The notes beneath the pieces are model-generated. The model was given only the letters and a program-made list of their open reading frames with translations. It was not told where the DNA came from and did no database searches. This document shows positions 1-5,084 of a DNA stretch of 5,084 bases, one piece after another (within the stretch, counting starts at the first letter, position 1; every line of letters starts with the position of its first letter). The position numbers were made by a program, and so were the translations under genes. Origin of the DNA: Candidatus Omnitrophota bacterium (GTDB lineage: Bacteria > Omnitrophota > Koll11 > Gygaellales > Profunditerraquicolaceae); NCBI GenBank assembly GCA_028717765.1, contig JAQUNE010000109.1:1-5084 (forward strand), given 5' to 3'.

Positions 1-882
1 TTTTTCCGCTGCTTGTTGGTCCTGCGATAAAAGTGATTTCGTATCATCAATAATTCCTAAGTCAATTTCCCTGCGCTTCAAGAAACAATCTTTTCCCACT
101 TCACATTTAAAAGCATCCTGCTCTTTATAATTATATACCGAAACCTCACCGGCAAAACCATCTGTTCCGTTATAAATTTCGCCGTTAACCATGATACCGC
201 AGCCAACTCCGGAAAACATATAAAGAATATTTTTATACTCGCGTTTTAAATCCAGCCAATGCTCGCCGAAACAGGCGGAGGTGGCATCATTTTCAATCAG
301 CGTCGGCAAATTGAATTCTCGCTCGATCAGATTCTTAAAAGGCATGTCCACAGAGGCATAGGCATAATAATGGTCCATTTTTTGCGGCCAATGGATAGAA
401 CCATCCCTCTTATTTACTAATCCGGCGATACCTACGCCGATACCCTTGATCTGAGGGGTATATTCTTTAGAACGCCTTAAAATTTCACGCACAATCTCTA
501 AAACACATTCGGTAATTTCTCGTACCGAAGGCTTTGGCCGGCTGACCTGAGTTTTGGTAATGATATTACCTTTAAAATCGATCAACAAACCGACCATATT
601 CATGAGATTTAATCCCACTCCGATAATGTATCCGGCGCGAGGATTTAAATCCAGTAGTGCCGGCCTTCGCCCGCCTTCTGAAATATCCAATTCTTTTTCA
701 TAAACAATATTCTGCCGGATAAAGTCGTCAATATAATTAGAAATGGTGACTACATTTATCCCCATTTCCTTGGAAATATCCGGCCGGCTAACCGGTCCGC
801 GCCTACGTAAAATATCCAAAATGCTGATATTGCGCTTTTCCTTCTCGCTTAGGCCTTCTTTTTCAAAATCCGATGTACGCAT
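1..882 (-). CDS. ROK-family (NagC/XylR-like) transcriptional regulator, 3' end cut by window edge
   Basis: Reading down from an ATG at 882 gives 294 codons without a stop to base 1. ROK regulators are usually about 380-410 residues, so roughly the last 100 are missing. Residues 15-65 form a winged helix-turn-helix (ILDILRRRGPVSRPDISKEM, then the INVVTISNYIDDFI recognition region), followed by the family hinge GGRRPALLDLNP at 70-81. The ROK sugar-binding core follows: GIGVGIAGLV at 147-156, then IENDA at 196-200 with the conserved Asp199, then a GEIYNGTDGFAGEV stretch at 234-247. The kinase phosphate loop (normally DxGGT) reads GLNLM at 90-94. The zinc-site His is Val249, and only Cys260 and Cys266 of the usual three cysteines are present. 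It is therefore probably a sugar-responsive DNA-binding repressor without kinase activity; the ligand is unknown. No Shine-Dalgarno precedes the ATG, but no better in-frame start exists. It has its own promoter, so it need not be cotranscribed with the genes to its right. Confidence 0.9.
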   Translation of the reverse strand, partial: MRTSDFEKEGLSEKEKRNISILDILRRRGPVSRPDISKEMGINVVTISNYIDDFIRQNIVYEKELDISEGGRRPALLDLNPRAGYIIGVGLNLMNMVGLLIDFKGNIITKTQVSRPKPSVREITECVLEIVREILRRSKEYTPQIKGIGVGIAGLVNKRDGSIHWPQKMDHYYAYASVDMPFKNLIEREFNLPTLIENDATSACFGEHWLDLKREYKNILYMFSGVGCGIMVNGEIYNGTDGFAGEVSVYNYKEQDAFKCEVGKDCFLKRREIDLGIIDDTKSLLSQDQQAAEK

Positions 883-895
883 AATTAAACAAGTG

Positions 896-911
896 TTAAA
901 AAAGTTTTTAA
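896..911. promoter_or_regulatory. AT-only-armed palindrome in the ROK gene leader (possible operator)
   Basis: TTAAAAAAGTTTTTAA has perfect 7-base arms around a central AG. It lies between the -10 box and the ATG of the ROK gene, where a bound repressor would block transcription. ROK regulators of the NagC/Mlc type bind AT-rich inverted repeats and often control their own genes, so an operator is plausible. However, an A/T-rich palindrome in an AT-rich leader can arise by chance. The function is inferred only. Confidence 0.3.
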
Positions 912-919
912 TTAGTTTA

Positions 920-948
920 TTTATACTACTAAAGGCTCCATAAGTCAA
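920..948 (-). promoter_or_regulatory. sigma70-type promoter of the ROK regulator gene
   Basis: On the minus strand a -35 box TTGACT (948-943) is separated by exactly 17 bases from a -10 box TATAAA (925-920). Each box matches the vegetative consensus at five of six positions. Transcription would begin near 912-914, leaving a leader of about 30 bases before the ATG at 882. The placement in the only sizeable gap between genes, pointing at the regulator, supports the call. Confidence 0.7.
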
Positions 949-963
949 GTATTTTTAAAGAGT

Positions 964-979
964 TTTGGGATTTCCCAAA
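964..979. promoter_or_regulatory. 16-bp palindrome upstream of the -35 box (operator or weak terminator)
   Basis: TTTGGGATTTCCCAAA has perfect 7-base arms around a central TT. It sits 15 bases upstream of the -35 box of the ROK promoter and 24 bases past the stop codon of the TPR gene. As RNA from the TPR gene it could fold into a 6-bp stem with a 4-base loop, but the following ACTCTTTAAAAATA is a poor U-tract. An intrinsic terminator would therefore be weak. A protein-binding operator is the other reading, and the sequence does not decide between them. Confidence 0.4.
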
Positions 980-1003
980 TCAGATAAGTAAAAGGAAGGA
1001 AAA

Positions 1004-2632
1004 CTATTCTACGTCTACTAAATCCAGTCCGTAGTCCGTAATTCCGCTGGGGTTTACTACCACAACATTGACTAATTTCGTTCCGGGAAATTGGTATTTC
1101 GTAGAAAATGCGGCCTGGCTAGCTAATGGCAGAGATTCCCCCAGGTCCCCTGACCAAAGGTACTGTAATTCTACTTGGGTACAGCCGCTTTCCGGTACGG
1201 CTGCATTCGAATTAACATTAACCTCTGAATCTTTTTTAGATTTGTAAGGTTTGCACCGTAAACTTACTTTTTCCGTCTGATCAGTTGGAGCTGGCACCTT
1301 TAAAGCAGCATCTAAAAATGTTTTTAAATTATATTCCATGGGTTTTTTGTTATTAATTTCTTCTATCCGTACTTGGGCAAGGCCAGAGATATCCGAAAAA
1401 TCACTCTTCGCTAAAGTGATTAACTTATTGTAGTAATTTAAAGCATTTGTAGGATCTTCTTTCCACTGGCTCAAAAGCCCCAATTGGTAAAGGCTGGAAA
1501 TTACCTGTGGGTTGACTTTTTCTTTTTTTACCAACCCTGCAAAATATTTTTTTCCTTCATCGGGATTACCTAACATATAGGTGTCGAAAACCGCAATTTT
1601 AAATTCTGCTTCGTCAGCATATTTATTAGCCGGGTCTTTTTTAAGTAAAATAAGGTAAGTATCCTTTGCCTCTTTGTAAACTTGCATTTTCTCTAAGTTA
1701 AAGGCGCGCAAATAGATTAAATCCTCGTCAAAAGTGTTCTGCCCGCCTTTTTGGTCTATCTCCTGAAAGATTTTTTCTGCGTAAGCCGGGTCAGAGTGAC
1801 CTTCATCGCTATATACAAATTTTTCCGCAATGTCTGTTAGAATGGGGATAAATTGTTCCTTAGCAAGCACAGCTCCAATCTGTTTGATATAAGCATCGTA
1901 AACTGCTTCTGAGAGCTCCAAGTTTCTTTGATTGTAAAAATCTAGCGCGATATCGCTCAATTCTGTACTCTTGATTTGGGACGAAGATAATTTTTCTACA
2001 TAAAGATCATATAATTTCCTCGATTCAGCTTTCTCACCATAAGCTAAAAGCTGGTCAGCAACATCTTTTAAAAGATTAATATCCACAGCCTGCTTAGAAT
2101 ATTCTGTCGCACTATTAAGTAAATCCTTTAATGCCTCTTGCGTAAGACCATCTTGTTTTTCTTTATGAAACCTATAAAAAAGTACTCCAGCCGAAAGATT
2201 AATTGCCTGCCCAGGCTTGGATTCCTTAAGCGCTGCCTGCAAAGTCTTTTCCAGTTCCGCGCGATAGCTATCGCCATCGGAAAAATATTCATTCCAATCC
2301 TGTATATCTTCCAGGTATTTTAACTGGTAAAAACGCGACAATGCCGTGTAATAATTAATACTGACCTGCAGGTTTTTTTTCTTTTGCCTAAGTGATTTTA
2401 AAAAGTCGAGGAATTCGGGGTATTTGTTATCCTTAAAATAAATCTCTTTCAATGCTTCAAAGGTTGGATAGAGATCAGTTTCTGGTTTTGCTTCGATAAT
2501 TTGTTTGGATAGCGCAGTTAATTTACTTTCTTCTGCAAATAAATTACGCGTTGTAAGCTGCAAGCTGCAAACAACGGCAGAAAGAATGAAAAATATCTCA
2601 ATTTTTCTTTTTCGATTCGCGAATTGATTCAT
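1004..2632 (-). CDS. Exported TPR-repeat protein with C-terminal PKD/Ig-like domain
   Basis: The protein has 542 residues. A basic N-terminus (RKRK, 7-10), a hydrophobic stretch at 11-27 and a possible cleavage site after LFA (31-33) give an export signal, so it should act in the periplasm or on the surface. From about 35 to 425 it is almost all helical, with loosely conserved tetratricopeptide-type pairs. The clearest are 304-337 (LIYLRAFNLEKMQVYKEAKD, then a DPANKYADEAEFKIA linker typical of periplasmic TPR proteins) and 376-408. Residues 486-542 look like a PKD/Ig-type beta-sandwich (QYLWSGD, YQFPGTKLVNVVVVNPSG). Cys460 and Cys484 could form a disulphide in the linker between the two parts. 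It starts 2 bp after the glycosidase stop with a good ribosome-binding site, so it is probably translated in coupling with it. TPR proteins usually scaffold complexes; a role in assembling or docking the glycan-active proteins is inferred. I do not recognise a named family. Confidence 0.85.
   Translation of the reverse strand: MNQFANRKRKIEIFFILSAVVCSLQLTTRNLFAEESKLTALSKQIIEAKPETDLYPTFEALKEIYFKDNKYPEFLDFLKSLRQKKKNLQVSINYYTALSRFYQLKYLEDIQDWNEYFSDGDSYRAELEKTLQAALKESKPGQAINLSAGVLFYRFHKEKQDGLTQEALKDLLNSATEYSKQAVDINLLKDVADQLLAYGEKAESRKLYDLYVEKLSSSQIKSTELSDIALDFYNQRNLELSEAVYDAYIKQIGAVLAKEQFIPILTDIAEKFVYSDEGHSDPAYAEKIFQEIDQKGGQNTFDEDLIYLRAFNLEKMQVYKEAKDTYLILLKKDPANKYADEAEFKIAVFDTYMLGNPDEGKKYFAGLVKKEKVNPQVISSLYQLGLLSQWKEDPTNALNYYNKLITLAKSDFSDISGLAQVRIEEINNKKPMEYNLKTFLDAALKVPAPTDQTEKVSLRCKPYKSKKDSEVNVNSNAAVPESGCTQVELQYLWSGDLGESLPLASQAAFSTKYQFPGTKLVNVVVVNPSGITDYGLDLVDVE
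2553..2573. repeat. Degenerate heptamer repeat (three units) within the TPR gene signal peptide
   Basis: On the plus strand three 7-base units follow one another: GTAAGCT, GCAAGCT, GCAAACA. The first two differ at one base and the third is more diverged. They encode part of the hydrophobic end of the export signal (about residues 22-28, CSLQLTT). Short arms GTTGT (2550-2554) and ACAAC (2571-2575) flank the units as an inverted repeat. The period matches the heptamer array at the start of the neighbouring glycosidase gene, although the unit sequence differs. Confidence 0.45.
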
Positions 2633-2634
2633 CT

Positions 2635-3936
2635 TTATTTCCTCTTCTTCTTATGATTATTCAAATCCGGCTTCTTCCAAAAATCCCTGATCACATAATA
2701 GGCTTTACGCGCAATGCGCTTATTCAGGCCATTTTCTAATTCAGGCGATAAAGCAACTACCCCAAACCACTCCTCGTTCATATTCATATTATCTTTTGCC
2801 TTGATATCAAAATAATAACTGCCATTAGACCATCCGGCGACAGTATCATGCACCTTCCAGCTATCAGGGTTTGATTCATCGTGTTTCCACCATTCATCGC
2901 TCCATTCAAAACTGGCCCCGCCCAAACAATTTCCTTCTCCGTTTTTTTGATTAGCCAGGTTCTCGTAAATCTGCCTCCACTGTGATTCTAGGAAAAAGGC
3001 CTGCATGTTCTGATCTTCTTTCTGCAGATAGGCGTCGTAGGCGTCTGCGCCAAATTCCGCCATAAAAATCGGACGGTCAAAAGTTGCTTTTAAGGATTTA
3101 AAAAGATTCCCGAAAGTCTTACCGCGGTAAATAATACAGGCAATAATATCTATACTAGGCGCATATTCTTTGGCATATTCTAATCCTACTAATTCGCCAT
3201 TCCCCATTGCCACGGGGTGATTAGGATCAATTTTATGTATTTCTTGTGTAAGGTCGTTGATAAAAGAATAATAAATTTTTGCCCTGAGTGCTTTTTGTTT
3301 GAGAGGGTTTTTTTCCTGGTCGACTTCTGCATTAGACCAGGGATGCACTATGCCTAAACAGGAGTAATTATTTTCGTTCCCCAGTACCCAAAAAAGGATT
3401 CCCGGTTCGTTCTTATAGAGTTCCACCATCTCCAAAACGCTTTTTTTCACCTTATCCTGGAAATCTTTGTTGCCGTAAAAAGGACAGGGGTATTCCCAAT
3501 AACCCAACCAGTCCCCCATGATCGTGCGGATACCGTAAAGCTGATAAAAATCCCGGATCACTGTCTTGACTTCTTCGGAATTATCGTGTGACTGATAAAG
3601 CCTGATCGTATTTACCCCCATTTCTTTCATGAGTTTTCCATCAACCAGCCAGGGTTTCTGGGGATCAGACCACCAGTCGTATTCGTGATTACTACCAACA
3701 GGTATAGGACTGTAACAAACGCCTTTAATGATATAATTTTTTCTTTCTACGATCAGCTGATAATTGCCGTTATTAAGTTTTTTTACATAAACTTTGGCAC
3801 TTGGTGCTTTGGACATCCCAAGCAGAAAAAATAAGGAAAATAAACAGCAGGCCGCAAGTAAAAAATACTTGCGGCCCACCGTATTGTGACTTGTGACTTG
3901 TGACTTGTGACTTTGTTTATTCGTACTTGATCTCAT
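2635..3936 (-). CDS. Exported clan GH-A TIM-barrel glycoside hydrolase (GH2/GH72-like)
   Basis: There are 433 residues from the ATG at 3936. A hydrophobic segment at 24-41 exports or anchors the protein. The catalytic domain (about 48-420) begins with the typical strand ERKNYIIKGVCYSP (64-77). Clan GH-A signatures follow: GVNTIRLY (107-114, Arg112), FWVLGNENN (182-190, putative acid/base Glu188) and PIFMAEFGADAY (289-300, putative nucleophile Glu294). Aromatic motifs FEWSDEWW (343-350) and NMNEEWFG (385-392) probably line the substrate cleft. It should hydrolyse or transfer beta-linked sugars with retention. The family-2 beta-sandwich domains are absent, so this is a stand-alone barrel, closer in layout to GH72/GH5-like proteins. 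The substrate is unknown. The ATG overlaps the upstream gene by 20 bp, lacks a Shine-Dalgarno, and makes residues 9-17 translated heptamer repeat. A GTG at 3879 (Val20) would give a more ordinary signal peptide, VGRKYFLLAACC and onwards. The C-terminus is a basic tail (HKKKRK). Confidence 0.85.
   Translation of the reverse strand: MRSSTNKQSHKSQVTSHNTVGRKYFLLAACCLFSLFFLLGMSKAPSAKVYVKKLNNGNYQLIVERKNYIIKGVCYSPIPVGSNHEYDWWSDPQKPWLVDGKLMKEMGVNTIRLYQSHDNSEEVKTVIRDFYQLYGIRTIMGDWLGYWEYPCPFYGNKDFQDKVKKSVLEMVELYKNEPGILFWVLGNENNYSCLGIVHPWSNAEVDQEKNPLKQKALRAKIYYSFINDLTQEIHKIDPNHPVAMGNGELVGLEYAKEYAPSIDIIACIIYRGKTFGNLFKSLKATFDRPIFMAEFGADAYDAYLQKEDQNMQAFFLESQWRQIYENLANQKNGEGNCLGGASFEWSDEWWKHDESNPDSWKVHDTVAGWSNGSYYFDIKAKDNMNMNEEWFGVVALSPELENGLNKRIARKAYYVIRDFWKKPDLNNHKKKRK
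2641..2645 (-). promoter_or_regulatory. Shine-Dalgarno sequence of the TPR gene
   Basis: On the minus strand AGAGG lies 8 bases before the ATG at 2632, inside the last codons (lysine/arginine tail) of the glycosidase gene. It fixes the TPR start and, with the 2-bp gap between stop and start, points to translational coupling. Confidence 0.7.
3850..3876. other. Perfect 11-bp hairpin at the 5' end of the glycosidase gene
   Basis: GGCCGCAAGTA (3850-3860) and TACTTGCGGCC (3866-3876) are exact reverse complements separated by AAAAA. In the minus-strand mRNA this is an 11-bp stem with a UUUUU loop, encoding about residues 21-29 (GRKYFLLAA). If translation starts at the GTG 3879-3877, the stem begins with the very next base. 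The RNA after the stem (UGCUGUUUAUUUUCC) is only moderately U-rich, so it is not a classic terminator. Control of translation of the glycosidase, or processing between two operon genes, are the likelier roles (inferred). Confidence 0.7.
3884..3911. repeat. Tandem heptamer array, four exact TTGTGAC units
   Basis: Four perfect head-to-tail copies of TTGTGAC (GTCACAA on the coding strand) fill 28 bases, and the array is followed by TTTG. It sits directly after the stop of the binding-module gene and before the hairpin. In the annotated glycosidase frame it translates as SHKSQVTSH (residues 9-17), with a 7-residue period because 7 is not a multiple of 3. A simple repeat of this kind can gain or lose units by slippage, and each single-unit change would shift the frame between the ATG at 3936 and the catalytic domain. 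Confidence 0.9.
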
Positions 3937-5084
3937 CTAGATAGAAGGTCACGCCCTCTGGATTCACATCGACATTAGTTGCCCAGCAAAAACCGCCGAT
4001 GACATAGGACATATCCTTGCCTTTTAGGTCTATGGTGTATTGTGTCCATTCTTTATTCAAAATCACCGGGCCGATATTGGCTACATCTGAGTCAGAAAAT
4101 TCACCCATAATCCCGCCGACTTTGAATTCTTCGATTCTTTCCCCGCCCTTTTCGCCGCGTGCCCAAAAGGTAAGCTTGGTCGCTTTGGAAAGATCAAAAC
4201 CCGCATCTATCGTGCCCCAGTTATTAGCTGGATTCTGCCAATAGATACCTGCCCATTTATTTCCGGAAATATCTTTGTAGGCAATCTTAATACAGGTGTC
4301 TCCTAAATAAGGATCTTCTTTACTGGCTGCTTCATATTTTATGTCTTTGCCAGTTCCCGCGTTTGGCATCCAGCCTGATGGAATATAATGGTTGCTTGCC
4401 GAACGCGCGTCCGAATAAACATAAAAAGGTATATTCTCCTGCTTTTTGCTTTCTGCTTTCATTGTCGGGTCAGCCTCAAATTTGATATCATCAAAATAAA
4501 AAGTTGCACCATTAGGATTCTGATCGCTGGTAATTACCCAGGCAAAACCACCGGCAATATAAGAAAGGTCTTTGCCTACGAGATTAACGGTATATTGTTT
4601 CCAGGTATCGGTTAACTCAATTGGCCCCATCTCTACTGACGAAGAATCAGGATAGGTGGCTTTTGGTTCAATACCCATACCGCCTACTTTTACCTTTTGC
4701 AAAATTTCCCCACCTTTGGCACCGCGTGCCCAAAAGGTAAGTTTGCTCATTCCAGTTAAATCAAAACCACCCTTTTTACTTCCCCAGTTATTCGCGGGAT
4801 TCTGCCAATATACCCCGGCCCAACCTTGGCCCTGGGTTTTTTTCGCGGAAAAATCAAAGCGAATACAAGCAGTTCCGGAATGCGGAGTTTCGCTTGACTG
4901 GTCGTTAATCTTGATATCTCCGTAGTCTCCCATCCAACCGGAAGGAATATAGTGATTCTCCGGAGAGGTTTTGTCAATGTAAACCACAAACTCTTTTGCC
5001 TTGTTCCCAGCAGCAGGAGTGGCTGTTGTAGCTTTTACCGGATCAGCGGCAAAAGCTAGAGCCAAACCACCGAATACTGCTAGC
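3917..5084 (-). CDS. Secreted protein of two tandem carbohydrate-binding-like modules, 5' end outside window
   Basis: The frame is open from the stop TAA (3919-3917) to the right window edge. It reads LAVFGGLALAFAADP at the edge, which is the hydrophobic core and AFA/AD cleavage site of a signal peptide, so the true start lies just beyond 5084. The first possible initiator in the window, a TTG at 5065, is only a leucine inside that signal. Counting from that TTG, two homologous beta-rich modules occupy residues 26-197 and 213-382. Both carry NHYIPSGWM, a near-identical WAG(V/I)YWQNPANNWG, LTFWARG(A/E)KGGE, KVGG, W(K/T)QYT(V/I)(N/D)L.GKD and a closing TFY(F/L)D(D/E)IK(F/Y)E. This pattern resembles jelly-roll carbohydrate-binding domains (CBM11/CIA30-like, galactose-binding-like fold). 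No catalytic residues or other domain are visible. The many conserved Trp and Tyr would suit sugar stacking. Its job is inferred to be glycan binding in support of the glycosidase encoded next. Confidence 0.8.
   Translation of the reverse strand, partial: LAVFGGLALAFAADPVKATTATPAAGNKAKEFVVYIDKTSPENHYIPSGWMGDYGDIKINDQSSETPHSGTACIRFDFSAKKTQGQGWAGVYWQNPANNWGSKKGGFDLTGMSKLTFWARGAKGGEILQKVKVGGMGIEPKATYPDSSSVEMGPIELTDTWKQYTVNLVGKDLSYIAGGFAWVITSDQNPNGATFYFDDIKFEADPTMKAESKKQENIPFYVYSDARSASNHYIPSGWMPNAGTGKDIKYEAASKEDPYLGDTCIKIAYKDISGNKWAGIYWQNPANNWGTIDAGFDLSKATKLTFWARGEKGGERIEEFKVGGIMGEFSDSDVANIGPVILNKEWTQYTIDLKGKDMSYVIGGFCWATNVDVNPEGVTFYLDEIKYE
3920..4429 (-). repeat. Carbohydrate-binding-like module, copy 2
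   Basis: This is the C-terminal copy of the duplicated module, about 170 residues ending at the stop codon. Its aromatic landmarks are GWM, WAGIYWQNPANNWG (nt 4255-4214) and FWARGEKGG. The copies are offset by 188-189 codons. A 20-base exact match (CCGCGTGCCCAAAAGGTAAG at 4155-4174) is shared with copy 1. Confidence 0.85.
4475..4990 (-). repeat. Carbohydrate-binding-like module, copy 1
   Basis: This is the N-terminal copy, directly after a short Thr/Ala/Pro/Lys-containing linker that follows the signal peptide. It has GWM, WAGVYWQNPANNWG (nt 4822-4781) and FWARGAKGG, and repeats the 20-base match at 4722-4741. About 15 charged, flexible residues (ADPTMKAESKKQENIP) join it to copy 2. Confidence 0.85.

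Noticed and set aside
743..943. Plus-strand open frame of 66 codons over the start of the ROK gene
   Set aside because: It is antisense to the well-supported winged helix coding region and the promoter, has no ribosome-binding site, and has no recognisable protein features.
2138..2323. Plus-strand open frame of 61 codons opposite the TPR gene
   Set aside because: Its lysine/phenylalanine-rich composition is the complement of the helical TPR coding sequence, and there is no initiation signal.
3838..3857. Lipoprotein signal (LAAC at residues 27-30) in the glycosidase
   Set aside because: Only about six hydrophobic residues precede the cysteine and the hydrophobic stretch continues well past it, so this fits a membrane-spanning segment or ordinary signal peptide better than a lipobox.
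3850..3876. Intrinsic terminator between the binding-module gene and the glycosidase
   Set aside because: The stem is strong but no continuous U-tract follows it, and it lies inside the glycosidase coding sequence of a tightly packed operon.
3884..3911. CRISPR array
   Set aside because: The units are 7 bases long and directly adjacent, with no spacers and no cas gene nearby.
4017..4925. Three plus-strand open frames opposite the binding modules
   Set aside because: Two of them (at 4017 and 4656) translate to similar proteins only because the opposite-strand modules are duplicated. They are shadows of the repeat, not genes.
4756..4989. Minus-strand open frame of 77 codons within binding module 1
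   Set aside because: It lies in a different frame from a clearly conserved, duplicated domain and its translation has no family features.
5063..5065. TTG as the start codon of the binding-module gene
   Set aside because: The same frame continues to the window edge as LAVFGG joined to LALAFAADP, so the TTG is a leucine inside a signal peptide and the real start is outside.

Overview
The window looks like a piece of an uncultured bacterial genome that is moderately AT-rich. All genes lie on the minus strand. They encode exported proteins with Gram-negative-style signal peptides, and the boundaries carry short 7-bp tandem repeats. The combination of a degenerate ROK regulator, an exported clan GH-A glycosidase, jelly-roll carbohydrate-binding modules and a periplasmic TPR protein reminds me of Omnitrophota/PVC-type metagenome bins. 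That is a low-confidence impression, since there is no rRNA or marker gene to test it.

Layout, in the direction of transcription (right to left). (1) 5084-3917: the 3' part of a secreted protein made of two tandem copies of a carbohydrate-binding-like beta-sandwich module. Its 5' end is outside the window and the window begins inside its signal peptide. (2) 3936-2635: an exported TIM-barrel glycoside hydrolase of clan GH-A (GH2/GH72-like), with recognisable acid/base and nucleophile glutamates. Its start is ambiguous because its 5' end holds four copies of a heptamer and a perfect 11-bp hairpin. (3) 2632-1004: an exported TPR-repeat protein with a PKD/Ig-like C-terminal domain, starting 2 bp after the glycosidase stop behind a good Shine-Dalgarno sequence. 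These three are packed like one operon. (4) 1003-883: a 121-bp intergenic region with a strong sigma70-type promoter (TTGACT-17-TATAAA) between two perfect 16-bp palindromes. (5) 882-1: a ROK-family (NagC/XylR-like) transcriptional regulator, cut off by the left window edge. Its kinase phosphate-binding motif and part of its zinc site are lost, as expected of a sugar-sensing repressor that is not a kinase.

Working model (inference): the binding protein holds a glycan at the cell surface or in the periplasm, the glycosidase trims or transglycosylates it, and the TPR/PKD protein scaffolds the assembly. The adjacent ROK protein would sense a released sugar and control itself and perhaps neighbouring genes. 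The substrate cannot be read from the sequence. No tRNA, rRNA, CRISPR array, transposase or phage gene was seen. The most unusual features are the heptamer arrays inside the signal-peptide-coding ends of two consecutive genes, and the hairpin that begins exactly one codon after a plausible alternative start of the glycosidase.
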